From positions 4,249,001 to 4,313,000 of the forward strand of contig JAOTOL010001655.1 in the NCBI GenBank assembly GCA_034440575.1: a DNA stretch of 64,000 nt, written 5' to 3'. Source of the stretch: Imbricaverruca yamaguchii (taxonomy: Eukaryota > Arthropoda > Thecostraca > Neoverrucidae). Made by a program: the position numbers and the translations under genes. Every line of letters begins with the position of its first letter. The first letter of the stretch is position 1. Of the stretch, positions 47,576 through 58,427 are shown in pieces. The notes under the pieces are model-generated. The model was given only the letters and a program-made list of their open reading frames with translations. It was not told where the DNA came from and made no database searches.

Positions 47576-48971
47576 CATGGCGGCGATACGATACACTGGT
47601 CTTAAGTGTATTACACACACTGACGTCAGTCCATGGGTGTGTGCTACAAAACGCCAGCGGCCAGGTGAACAGGGGGGACGGCAGCTATTGGGTGCGCCAC
47701 CAGTGTTGCCATCTAACGGCCGCTTCAACAACTACGACGGCACGTCAGACGGTCCATCGATACAACTAATCAATGCAGCTAATCAAGTCCACCCATCCAC
47801 ACACAAAATGCATGCGAAACTGGACTCTAATGAACCAATGCTACTTTATTATTCTCAAGGGCGAATGGCGCATTCAATATGCGTACTGCGAGCTCAGCCA
47901 GCGAAGCAACACAAAAAATTGGGGTTTTCAAAGCCAAACACCAAAAACACGTGTTCAGAGGCCATGAGAAAGACCACGCAGGACTTCGACATGGGCAGAA
48001 ATGTTCCCGATGTGCAACTGGAGCGCCAGGCTGTGCCACTTATTTGCAGCCCAGGCCACTTATTTGCAGCCCAGGCCACTTATTTGCAGCCCAGGCCACT
48101 TGTTTGCAGCCGGCACAACAGACGCCGCCGACATGACACCGCGAACCACGGCGTACGCGGATGTCCGCACTGGCACGAACACGGCCGTGCTCGGCGGACC
48201 GGCGCACAATGTCACATCTCAAGGAAAAAACCGGCCATAAATGCATTTCTCGACTATTTTTATGCCATATTTCTGGCGCCATTGTATCAGCAAATGATTG
48301 AAGCAGACGAAGTCACAGTTCTTATAAATATTTTCGCAAGATTTGATATAGAAATAGGTCAATGAACATGGACAACATTACGTGTGGAAAAAATCACGCA
48401 CACGTGTACAAATGTTGTCGCAGTTTGACGATTGGTAAAGGCAAGCTGCATTCTGAAAACCTGGACAAGTGAGATATGAAATGATAGCCGAGAGCATTCC
48501 CATTGCGTTAAGCAATTCAAAAAGGCATACACCAATTAACAACATGCTATTTGTTGTCAAACAATCAGTAATTGCAATAGTCGTTTTTAGTACCTCGAAG
48601 TTCAAGTAAGGTTTTAAAAAAACGCACAACAGCGCTCAGCCAAAGACCAATCCCAATGAAATCAGCGATCCTTTGACTATATGTGCCGCAAGTTTGAGCT
48701 GCACCTAGCTGCTCGAACACCGATAGTGATCAATTGTATCAGGCCGCGGTGCGGTGCGGTGGCCAGCCCGGGCGGCACGGGGAAGCCCGAGTCGGACGCC
48801 GCGACGCATCGGCTGGCGGGGTGTGTCTTGACCGGGTAACCTGATCCAGTGGTTGATATGCCAAGAAGTCCCCTTACTGACGAGACGACTGAGTCGAGAT
48901 AGGTCACGGCAGGGAAGCTGTCTTTGCCTGTAAGGTTCGGATCATTGTGGTTGGATTCTACGTACAGTGAA
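47576..48971. other. Low-copy DNA, no gene recognised
   Basis: It contains only the small 48036 tandem repeat. A 262-codon plus-strand frame from 47577 runs through that repeat without any domain. Confidence 0.4.
48036..48113. repeat. 20-bp tandem repeat, 4 copies
   Basis: CCACTTATTTGCAGCCCAGG repeats exactly every 20 bp. Confidence 0.95.
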
Positions 48972-49644
48972 CATGGAGGTGTGCGTCAACAGAGGAATTG
49001 GTGAACTTATTAACCAGTGCAAAAGCGTCTGGGCGTGGGAACTATTATGCTCATGTGTTTAATTATGGTTTGCAGTTGATCATGAAGAAAATCCCTCAGG
49101 GATGCCTCCGAAGTGAGTCGTCGATTGCGGACTTGACAAAGGCGACCGACTTATCGCCAAGCACCAGCGGGGAAAAGTGGTTCGCTGACCTGGAGTCGGA
49201 GAATAAAAATTTGTATCGGAGCCCTCCAAGAAAAAGAAGATATTCCTGCCCATGGAGTCGGAGAATAAAAAATGGCCTCAGACCCCACCCCTAAAAAAAA
49301 AACAGAAAGCTACTGGTGTCGGAGCCCCCAAAAAGATGATTGCTGAAAAGCGTATAAGCCGCTTACTTACAAGCATACTTACACCCCTTTACTGGACCCT
49401 AAGTCACTTCAATTACGCCCACTTAATTCACTCGCACTTACTAGGCTTTTCTCGGGAAAGCTCTCAAAACCTTGTCTCAACCCGAGTATACCCAACCAAT
49501 CGAGACAAAGATCTTCGCGCAAAGGGAAGGGGACAAAGCAGCGAGGCGAAACGCGCGGTCAAAGTGTGGTCGCTGTGTAAACATGACTGCAATATTTACA
49601 CAATTTCAAGACCGCTGCTTGACCTCAATTCCTGTCGCCTTTAA
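48972..49644 (+). pseudogene. Possible coding remnant with repeated SENK motif
   Basis: Two overlapping frames (GTG-started at 48998-49294 and ATG-started at 49252-49644) read as non-repetitive, charged protein. Each holds an ESENK block followed by a basic stretch (SPPRKRR, PPLKKKQK). A one-base shift near 49255-49300 would link them. An SENKK block also occurs at 51099-51113, just upstream of the 51147 frame, so the regions may share an origin. I do not recognise a family. Chance open frames are a real alternative. Confidence 0.25.
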
Positions 49645-50556
49645 TAGGAATTCATACGTCAATACGGTGTTACCTTTTTCTTCAGTTATATAGGAATCAA
49701 TACACTGAAGATATATGTTCCTAATCATGAAATTACGTTGTCTTTATCCTAGATCAAAACATGAATCGGGCGACACCGTCCCAATAATTTGTTAATTCTC
49801 CTACTCTAGTACGGATATTGTCCTGTCCTAACGGCGCTGTATCCAAGGGTGGTCAAATGATGAAATGATAGATTTTTCGTAACTATTTTAAATGACGTCT
49901 AATTGTGACCATAAATGGCCCGGAGAACGTAATAACTCCGTACATGCACAGTTACTGCAGTTGCTGAAGTGATAAAACTACTATTCAGATGCTTTTTCTT
50001 GATGGGTTACTGTAGTTTTGCGAATTGAGGTGGAATTCATACCAAAGTAACCCAAGGTCTTTTGCATTTTTTAAGCATTTACATGGCTCCCAAAATAGGT
50101 CTTCTGCCATCAATGAAGTTCGCTAGCTGGTGCTATTTTATGCATTTCAATTCGAAATTGAATGCTCTATTTCATGAAATTAACAGAATTACTTAAAACT
50201 GTAGATGTCCAGAATTACGTTCTCCGGTAGTCTCCGATTGGAATGCGGCTGGAGAACAGGACCTCGGGTCCGATATGCGAGTATATGACGTCGTTGTGCA
50301 TATTTCGAGTTCCACTATGGTCGCAGATATGGCAGCAAGACGAGGTTTCGTAATGGAGATTTTTGGTGTAACGCCAGTATTTCCCGGAATTATGAAGAAG
50401 AATCGTGGTATATTCCAATATTTCCTTCTGAAGCGTCATTTCGACAGAATTCTGAAGACATACGAAAACCTAATCCCTCATATCTTTGTTATTTAGAATG
50501 AGACGAGATTGGCGCAAGCCGAATGACGATTCATCTGTGGTTACAGAGTGATTGTG
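49645..50556. other. Low-copy A/T-rich DNA, no gene recognised
   Basis: Nothing recognised. Confidence 0.4.
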
Positions 50557-50620
50557 TGTAATGGGCGCTGCATGACCGATGTAGTCGATGCGCCCCTAAA
50601 CTCCAATAACCAACCAACCA
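50557..50620 (+). mobile_element. Hairpin micro-retroposon, copy 7 (subfamily A)
   Basis: The hairpin starts GGGCGCTGCATGACCGATGT and closes with GATGCGCCC, a perfect outer stem. The element ends CCAATAACCAACCAACCA. Flanks ACAGAGTGATTGTG (50543-50556) and ACACAGTGATTGTG (50621-50634) match at 13 of 14 positions. Confidence 0.85.
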
Positions 50621-51146
50621 ACACAGTGATTGTGCTGGGCCGCCGTCCTGCCAGTGTGAAAATATCCTGGAGAGTAATTGGCTGAGGTAATAACTAGTTC
50701 CGAAATTTACATTATTTTGTTCTCTATTGTTTCTATGTATGTCGATGCTTTTGTTTCGTTCGATTTGGAGGCACGTGCACACCAACGATTACCTGAGTAA
50801 CCCCGCGAGTTCGGCCTTGATTGGGGCTTGACTGAGCCAGGACATAGTTTGTTTGACACATGCACAATGCAATCGAAACAACCACCACAAACTTGTAGGT
50901 ATTCTGATATAACAGATATGATTCCTGGGCAATTGACTGCAACCTGCATTTCATGCCTTATGACCTGCTATGCCATACTCTTCTGTTCTGTTGTCCAGGC
51001 TTCTAATTTGTATGATGGGACTGGAAACTGCAACTGCATTGTTGGAGCTGTACTGAGATCCTGGAAGCAAATGTCATCCATAAATTGGCACGTTTCATTC
51101 GGAGAATAAAAAGTTCAACATTTGCGTCACAATCCTGGAGAATAAA

Positions 51147-51614
51147 ATGTCCTTAGGTCTCCATACTCCAGGAGAGGCCCAAAATTCCCACCCTGCCAAG
51201 CACTTAAAAGGAAAGTGGGTTAAGTGCATAAGAACCCAGAACAAATTCAGAAGTCAGCTTGTGACTAATCTTTCGGGAGACGAGGTGTTCTCCGTGTCCC
51301 TGAAGCGTAGTGACCACGTCGTCAGTGATGATGAAGTCAAGACCCGCTTTGACGACGAGACCGTGAAGAGAGCGCGAGGGCGACCAACTAGATTCTACGA
51401 TCACCTCAGCGCCCGTTCTCAGCGTCGGGCATCCTCAAGGGTTACTCAACAGCACAGTTATCTGCAGCTCGTTAAGGTTGCTGGGCAAAGTGCTCGTGCT
51501 GAGGGCATGAAGGACGCAGCTTTCGTATTGCGACAGTCATCACCGAATCGGCCCAGCAAGATTCGCGGGGCTCTCAGAAGCTCTGAAGTAAGCCAACCTG
51601 AGTACATATCTTAG
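51147..51614 (+). CDS. 155-codon ORF with RGRP motif, possible exon
   Basis: An ATG-started, non-repetitive frame. The reading stays open upstream to a TAA at 51081-51083, so the true start is uncertain. Residues 77-80 are RGRP, the core of an AT-hook, within a basic segment, followed by FYDHLSARSQRRASSRV (83-99) and a region LVKVAGQSARAEGMKDAAFVL (108-128). This order of a GRP-x-x-F block, an S-x-R-x-RR block and a small-residue helix recalls N-terminal parts of uncharacterised multicopy proteins from invertebrates. I recall this pattern but cannot check it. The sequence TCTGAA followed by GTAAGC at 51588 is a good splice donor, so the last nine codons may be intronic. The function is unknown. 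Confidence 0.45.
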   Translation: MSLGLHTPGEAQNSHPAKHLKGKWVKCIRTQNKFRSQLVTNLSGDEVFSVSLKRSDHVVSDDEVKTRFDDETVKRARGRPTRFYDHLSARSQRRASSRVTQQHSYLQLVKVAGQSARAEGMKDAAFVLRQSSPNRPSKIRGALRSSEVSQPEYIS

Positions 51615-51620
51615 TGATGT

Positions 51621-51763
51621 ATTTTGGTGTAATTTCAGCCACTTAGGACAAGATGTTGCAATGATAAGGTCACATTTACACTGCAGAATTTTGGCGTAAT
51701 TTTAGCCACTTAAGACGAGATCTGCGTAGCAATTATAAGGTCACATTTACACTGCAGAATACT
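51621..51763. repeat. 67-bp tandem duplication, 2 copies
   Basis: ATTTTGGTGTAATTTCAGCC (51621) recurs as ATTTTGGCGTAATTTTAGCC (51688). Both copies contain GGTCACATTTACACTGCAGA. Confidence 0.85.
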
Positions 51764-53443
51764 CGCATAACAAACGCTCACTAATAATCATCCAATATAT
51801 GAGCACCACCAACGGACTTCACTTATGACGTCATCATGATGTTATCATGGATGACCGGACGTCCATATTTTAATACTAGGTACACTCATGTAGGTGTGTC
51901 TACAATTGAAACCATCTATCTCAATTGGTTCCCGATATATTTCGCGATGAGTGGAGCGGAATGCTCCCTTCCCTCTAGCAGGTATAACCTCTGACATTCC
52001 TGGGTTAGGTAATATTTAAGGCAATAAATCTTCCCCATACGATCTAAATTTTAAGCTCTTTCGACTAAGACCCAAATCGCCCCGGCAACTAGCATACTTT
52101 GTCCGCTACGATTTATGGCCAGTTTTCCCTCGAGTTATCACAGTGCCAGACAGCGTGGCGGCCGACCACCACAGCGCAGCCGACTGCCGACGGCAATCGA
52201 CACGTCGTGGAGCGGCATGGCTGCACCGCGGCTGTTGCGCCGCCACGCGCAGGCTTCACATCCGATCAGGCTCGGTGTCGGCGCTGGGGGAACAGCGCCA
52301 GCTACTGCACTATAGGCTCTCGGCTAGAAGCATTCAGCCGCACTGTGTGTTCGCACAGTAAGTAGGGCATGTCGACATGCCTAGTAGGACATGCTGGCAT
52401 GGCTAGTAGGGCATGACAGCATGAAAAAACTTGCACTAACAATGAACAGTGTGTTATATACGGATAAAGGACAAGCAGCATTGGCAATGATGATATGATG
52501 GTGACCACTACGCTCACTTTTACGCTCACATTATGGCCAGACCACTAGGTCAGTCGGGGATACCGCGGAAAGTGGGACAAATTAACACTCAATTGCATGG
52601 TCTCACGGTGTCCAGCCAGTTTGGTGTTCTTACGGCGCACAACCCAAGCACCAAGTCGGAAATGTTTCCGAACACCGAATACTACGAACAATCATTGTTT
52701 CGAGCGGAAATAATTTATAATCATAGCTGATATGGCATAGACTGAATGTCCTTGGAAATGGATCTACTCTTATTGCATAAGACATGACGTCATTCGATTG
52801 TTAAGGTCGGCATTTTGGGCACGTTGAGTTCTCCCTAACCAGTGACCAAATTTTGGGGGAAATTATTCAAAAGCTTTAATCGTCGACTACTTTACATGAA
52901 AACAAAACTAGGAAATTCTGAAAACGGCGAATGCACGAGGCAAAAAAGTGGAGCCAGTGTCAGCTTATTTTACTATGGCCCTTGGATTTAGTTACACTAT
53001 GGTCTAATTACTACTAACCCACTCCACATTAATAGTGTTTATAATTGTGGGCTAAAAGTCGCGCACCGGCATGGGAATGAGGAAAGAACTATCAACATTT
53101 TAAACAACTAAATGCAATCCCAACCTAGTTAACTAACATCGGCATATTCGCACTAAACGCGAAGTGTGTCTAAATTCTTCAATAGCGTAACGAGGAGGAT
53201 GCGGGACTTACGCCCAACGTTTCTTCAAAACCGAGACCATTATTGACAGCACAAAAACAACAAACTGGCATAAAATAGCTGATGACGGCAGTGTAGACAT
53301 GTTTAGACCAGACACATGTTCTGGACTCTTTGCCGAGACTGATAGTCGATGTGAAAGAATCAATAAAGAACAGAGGAAGGTGGTGTTGCCGTGTGTTGCT
53401 TCCGTCCGAGTTAAGTGCAATTTATACCGTACGTCGTATGTCG
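51764..53443. other. Low-copy DNA, no gene recognised
   Basis: Apart from the 52359 tandem repeat nothing is recognised. Overlapping frames at 52099-52365 show no domain. Confidence 0.4.
52359..52424. repeat. 22-bp tandem repeat with inner palindromes, 3 copies
   Basis: AGTAGGGCATGTCGACATGC, AGTAGGACATGCTGGCATGG and AGTAGGGCATGACAGCATG start at 52361, 52383 and 52405. In each, CATG...CATG arms are kept while the centre changes. Confidence 0.85.
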
Positions 53444-53503
53444 TTGGTTGCTGGTTATTAGTTTTAGGGCGCATCGACCAGGTTTGGTCGCTTAGTGCCC
53501 ATG
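53444..53503 (-). mobile_element. Hairpin micro-retroposon, copy 8 (subfamily A)
   Basis: TTGGTTGCTGGTTATTAG leads into GGGCGCATCGACCAGG and TTGGTCGCTTAGTGCCC. Flanks TACGTCGTATGTCG (53430-53443) and TATGTCATATGTCG (53504-53517) match at 12 of 14. Confidence 0.75.
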
Positions 53504-53517
53504 TATGTCATATGTCG

Positions 53518-54810
53518 AACAAGGTTGTAAACGAATTGATGTTTGGACCGAGCGAGAACAGCCATGACGTTTTTCTCGCTCGACTTCGACGACACCGATT
53601 TTGATTTGATTCGTAGTAAATGAATTCGCTCTTCTGTCCGAAATCTAACCCAAACATGCTTCGTGTCCGAACATAAAGGAGAACTGATGGATGGATATGC
53701 TGGCAAACTGCATATCCTGGCAGCAAGAATGCAAACCGGGCGCTTCCTATGTCCCAACAGCCGCACATTCGCCAATCTATTCTGCTCTTGTTACTGCAGA
53801 GCAAATGGATGAGTTGAAATCTTCTGGAAGTGCACTTTCTTCATTCAGCACAGATATATCTCTGGTCTAATCCCGAAACCAACGACCACACTGTCGTAAT
53901 TTGCGATAGTTCACTCACGGAGCTCGCTACACTTCCCTGCGAATTCTCACTGTGAAGCTCCATTTGCACTCGAACAGCCAACAGTCTGAGCTGGCTGCGA
54001 CCGAGTCAAGATCGCCGCCAAAGCTGGACATGTGGATGGACTCGTGGTTTCGTGGCGTTTGCGGCCGTGGGCTCAGTTCGGAGCGGGTAACTCACGCGGA
54101 CGCTGGCGGCGCGTCGGCGCCCGGGGGCTCCGGCGGCCCTGTCCAGGGCTCCGGCGGCTCCGTCGGGAGTGCCTGCGACTTCCGGCGCTCCGTCGGCAGT
54201 CTGCCGCCGGCGGGCGAGGCGCCACCGCCTGGCGCACTGCTGAGTCGAGACGGAGGTGGCACGGTGCGCCCGGTCCAGACCCGCCGGCTGCGTCCTGCGC
54301 GCCCCCGCTTCGGCGCCGGACTCAGCCGCCAGGTCGCGCCAGGTCACCGCCCCGACCTGTCCCGCGTCACGGATCACGTCCGCCGGTCCGCAGGTCACGA
54401 GGCCAGACGCAGTCGCCATGTCGCCGCAGGTGGCCGAGACAGCGGTCACCGGACCGGGATCAGTCGCGGCGTGGCGCGAACTGGGTGGCGCGAGGTCGGC
54501 GGGCGTCACCAATACCGGCACCGAGTCGGCAGAGGTCATGCCGGCCGAAGCGCGAAGTCGGCGGAAGTTGGTAGAATCTTACGAGCCGGCGGTGCTGTCT
54601 CCGTGACACCAAGGCACCCCTGTCCCCGTGACACTGAGGCACGGCTGGCGGTGCTGTCCCCGTGACGCTGAGGTAAGCCTGGCGGCGCAGTAGCGCAGCA
54701 CACCGCCGCCCATGGATTAATATCCAGGATAATGATGCCAATCATCTGCGGACACATGCGAGGGAGCTAAGCCGTATTGGGAGCAGACGGCGATCGAGCG
54801 GTGGTGCAGT
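53518..54810. other. Low-copy DNA, GC-rich after 54050
   Basis: Frames of 177-237 codons at 53952-54665 overlap on both strands, as expected in GC-rich DNA. A short repeat of GTGACGCTGAGG-like words lies at 54601-54672. No domain is recognised. Confidence 0.35.
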
Positions 54811-55285
54811 CCAGCGGCAGTGGCGGTCCACGGTACCAACTGGGGCCGGCGAGAACTGGGGCCCATAACGGGACCCCGGGCATGGCGGCGGAAACACCAC
54901 CGTCACAGACAGCATCGGCAGTGGCGGTCCACGGTATCCACTGGGGCCCATAACGGGACCCAGGTCATGGCGGCGGAAACACCACCGCCACAGACAGCAT
55001 CGGCAGTGGCGGTCCACGGTACCAACTGGGCCCCATAACGGGACCCCGGGTATGGCGGTGAAAACACCACCGTCACAGACAGCATCGGCAGTGGCGGTCC
55101 ACGGTACCCACTGGGGCCCATAACGGGACCCAGGGCATGGCGGCGGAAACACCACCGCCACAGGCAGTAGGGGCGGTCCACGGCACCCACTGTGACCCAT
55201 AACGGGACCCAGGGTATGGCGGTGAAAAGGTCACTGCCACGGGCAGTAGGGGCGGTCCACGGCACCCACTGTGACCCATAACGGG
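54811..55285. repeat. About 85-bp tandem repeat, 5-6 copies
   Basis: TGGCGGTCCACGGTA recurs at 54821, 54922, 55007 and 55092, with shorter units after. Each unit also has CCCATAACGGGACCC and ATGGCGG blocks. Confidence 0.92.
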
Positions 55286-55559
55286 AATTATGATGGACCC
55301 AGGGATCCAGGGATGGGAATTTCACCGCCACAGGTTGCTGCAACGGCGCACCGCCAACCTCGCAGACCCATCGTCACGTGTCAAGCCACCGCAGTTGAAG
55401 TTTCAGCGGTCCCAAACAATATCCACTCATTGGTAGGCAGTTGTGCGTGGCTTTGACACTGAGCCACGGACGCCATAGGGTAATGAAGTTGTTGCAGGAA
55501 ATTTGTCGGACAACCACTACCTCGCAGTCGAGCATGAGATACAATACATTGACACACTG

Positions 55560-56706
55560 ATCAGTACACCACCGGCCAGACCGCTGGTCAGTACACCACC
55601 GGCCAGACCGCTGGTCAGTACACCACCGGCCAGACCGCTGGTCAGTACACCACCGGCCAGACCGCTGGTCAGTACACCACCGACCAGACCGCTGGTCAGT
55701 ACACCACCGGTCAGACCGCTGGTCAGTACACCACCGACCAGACCGCTGGTCAGTACAGCACTGGCCAGACCGCTGGTCAGTACACCACCGGACAGACCGC
55801 TGGTCAGTACACCACTGACCAGACCGCTGGTCAGTACACCACCGGCCAGACCGCTGGTCAGTACACCACCGACCAGACCGCTGGTCAGTACACCACCGGT
55901 CAGACCGCTGGTCAGTACACCACCGACCAGACCGCTGGTCAGTACACCACCGGTCAGACCGCTGGTCAGTACACCACTGACTAGATCGCTGATCAGTACA
56001 CCACTGGCCAGACCGCTGGTCAGTACACCACTGACCAGACCGCTGGTCAGTACACCACCGGCCAGACCGCTGGTTAGTACACCACCGGCCAAACCGCTGG
56101 TCAGTACACCACTGACCAGACCGCTGGTCAGTACACCACCGGCCAGACCGCTGGTCAGTACACCACCGGCCAGACCGCTGGTCAGTACACCACCGACAGA
56201 CCGCTGGTCAGTACACCACCGGCCAGACCGCTGATCAGTACACCACCGACCAGACCGCTGGTCAGTACACCACCGGCCAGACCGCTGGTCAGTACACCAC
56301 CGACCAGACCGCTGGTCAGTACACCACTGACCAGACCGCTGGTCAGTACACCACCGACCAGACCGCTGGTCAGTACACCACCGGTCAGACCGCTGGTCAG
56401 TACACCACTGACTAGATCGCTGATCAGTACACCACTGGCCAGACCGCTGGTCAGTACACCACCGGCCAGACCGCTGGTCAGTACACCACCGGCCAGACCG
56501 CTGGTCAGTACACACCCACGGCCAGACCGCTGGTCAGTACACCACCCACCGCTGGTAGACAGACCGCTGGTCAGTACACCACCGGCCAGACCGCTGGTCA
56601 GTACACCACCGGCCAGACCGCTGGTCAGTACACCACTGACCAGACCGCTGATCAGTATACCACTGACCAGACCGCTGATCAGTACACCACTGACCAGACC
56701 GCTGAT
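55560..56706. repeat. 27-bp minisatellite, about 42 copies
   Basis: Units read CAGACCGCTGGTCAGTACAC then CACCGGC, with CACCGAC, CACCGGT and CACTGAC variants. The unit contains GACCGCTGGTC, an inverted repeat around GCT. A nine-residue frame (ARPLVSTPP) runs on the plus strand. Long frames are artefacts. Confidence 0.97.
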
Positions 56707-56903
56707 TAGACCATCATTGCGTGGCATCATCATCACAACATCAGCACAACTACTTCTGATCTCGGACGCTAAACAAACAACAGACAAAAACACAGTTGGT
56801 ACAATCCACGTCTATCAGTCAAGTTTGGTTCCAGAATTAAAGACTCAGATTCTGGGTTTCACCAGGTTCCACCAGGATTCACTTTTTGCCTTGCTTTTGT
56901 TTT

Positions 56904-57110
56904 TGGATAGAAGTGCTCCATAAAATGCGAGCCTGTTCGGTTTTGGCAAATATACGTCAAAATGAATCTGACTTCGGCATTCCGTGCAGTTGGCACTTCT
57001 TTCGGAACGTCGCATGGAAAAAGCGCGTGCGACGGACTTCGGAGAATGACTAGGAGGGCAACGACAAGGCTAGATTGTCCTGGACTACACACAAATCAGA
57101 TCACATCCTC
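56904..57110 (+). pseudogene. Broken fragment of a multicopy invertebrate protein family
   Basis: One frame reads NIRQNESDFGIPCSWHFF (to about 57002). The next frame continues TSHGKSACDGL, then RRATTRLD and NQITSSGDTPSF. I recall a WHFFATSHGKSACDG-type motif from uncharacterised, transposon-like predicted proteins of invertebrates, and the two halves fit it if a frameshift lies near 57002. No start, splice signals or complete domain are visible, so it is best read as a relic. The identification rests on memory of a motif and needs a search. Confidence 0.45.
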
Positions 57111-57398
57111 CGGAGACACGCCTAGCTTTCTGACTCAGACATCCGTGCGGACCGTACATTTGCAATTTGTCGACAGGGCTCACGTTGGAAGGACGGCCAC
57201 GCGCGTACCGAAACGTGTCGCAAAAGCAGTACGTGCATGGGTGGAGGCGCTTACGCATGTTGATGGGTCCAGTGCGCGCAGGCAATGGGTGCAACCGAGT
57301 TGGTTGGTTGGTGGGGTCCACCCCACAGGGCCCCATGCAGAGAGCAAGAAGTTGGCGGGCCAAGACAAAGTTGGCTGGGCCCAGGCCCTTCCGAAATC

Positions 57399-57452
57399 GT
57401 GTGTCACTGTGATTTTAGGGCGCATCGACCATGGTTGGTCATTTAGCGTCCA
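57399..57452 (-). mobile_element. Hairpin micro-retroposon, copy 9 (subfamily A)
   Basis: A 54-bp unit between perfect 14-bp repeats GCCCTTCCGAAATC (57385-57398 and 57453-57466). The hairpin has GGGCGCATCGACCATGG and TTGGTCATTTAGCGTCC. The GGTTGGTT arm is replaced by GTGTGTCACTGTGA, so the 3' tail differs here. Confidence 0.88.
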
Positions 57453-57466
57453 GCCCTTCCGAAATC

Positions 57467-57904
57467 ATAGGACGCTCCAGCCACCAGTAGTAAGTAGTGT
57501 TCAGAATCTGCACAAGTTCCGCCCAGTGGACGTGACGACCGGCACTGTGCCCCCACTATCTGGTGGGGCGGGTAGCCGAGCCGGCACGCGGTGTCATCTG
57601 GAGCCCGACGCTCCAGCCCTGTAACCGGTGATGTTCCGAGACGGACATGCGGCTCAGTTTACTGCAGTGTTTGTATCTACTGCACACATCCACAGACTGC
57701 GGTGGCTATTCTCGTGCCCGTCGAGATAACGCTGCACAAATTCATACTTTGCATGCACCACACTGCATTATGGCGCTAGCTTGATGTTTGTGCAAACAAG
57801 GATCATGTACACTCGCAAAGTCGGGCGCTATGTGTTCCCAGAGAAGAGCACAAGAGGGTGTCACGTCACGTCACGTGGCTCACGGAAGGCGGCGCCCCTA
57901 TGAC
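57467..57904. other. Unassigned DNA
   Basis: Nothing recognised apart from GTCACGTCACGTCACGTGGC at about 57860-57880. Confidence 0.4.
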
Positions 57905-58075
57905 CAGAAAAAGGCGCCCCTCAGGGACACTTGAGTGCATCCCCCAGGTTTGAATGCTTCAGCCAAAGGCATCACACTGAGAAAAGAAGGCTCCCCTCAC
58001 CCCAGAGGCTCCAGACTGTTTCAGCCAAAGGCATCACACTGAGAAGAGAAGACGCCTCTCAGGGACACTTGAGTG
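57905..58075. repeat. Tandem duplication of about 60-130 bp
   Basis: CTCAGGGACACTTGAGTG occurs at about 57921 and 58057, and CAGCCAAAGGCATCACACTG at about 57960 and 58022, implying overlapping duplication events. Confidence 0.8.
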
Positions 58076-58092
58076 GAGACCGCCTTGAAACT

Positions 58093-58155
58093 TGGTTGGT
58101 TGGTTATTTGGGCTTTAGGGCGCATCGACTGCGTTGGTCATACAGCGCCCAGGCT
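58093..58155 (-). mobile_element. Hairpin micro-retroposon, copy 10 (subfamily A)
   Basis: TGGTTGGTTGGTTATTTGGG leads to a perfect GGGCGC/GCGCCC outer stem. Flanking repeats CCGCCTTGAAACT (58080-58092 and 58156-58168) are 13 bp and identical. Confidence 0.9.
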
Positions 58156-58362
58156 CCGCCTTGAAACTGTCATTCAATGATACCCCTCCGGAGAAACGGT
58201 GCTCGAGCAGAGTGCCGCCGCCTCATACAAATTCGTAGATCGGTCTGTTTTGCCAATGGTATAAGGAATGCCTATAATACAATGCATATGGAGTGTGTGA
58301 GCCAACGAACGAAGCAGGCTTACATGCGAGACCAATTCAGCCCGGATCTTGTTTGTTTGGAA

Positions 58363-58375
58363 GGGCTATAAAAAC
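58363..58375 (+). promoter_or_regulatory. TATA-box-like sequence
   Basis: GGCTATAAAAACG matches a strong TATA box. No downstream gene is recognised, so this is a weak call. Confidence 0.2.
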
Positions 58376-58427
58376 GTGCGTCGACTCGGAGCGCCGGCTA
58401 TTTAAAGCTACATGCGACAATAATTGT

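Noticed and set aside
56962..57624. 220-codon frame as an intact gene
   Set aside because: It starts within the WHFF/TSHGK relic after a frameshift and runs through a hairpin retroposon, so most of it is not original coding sequence.
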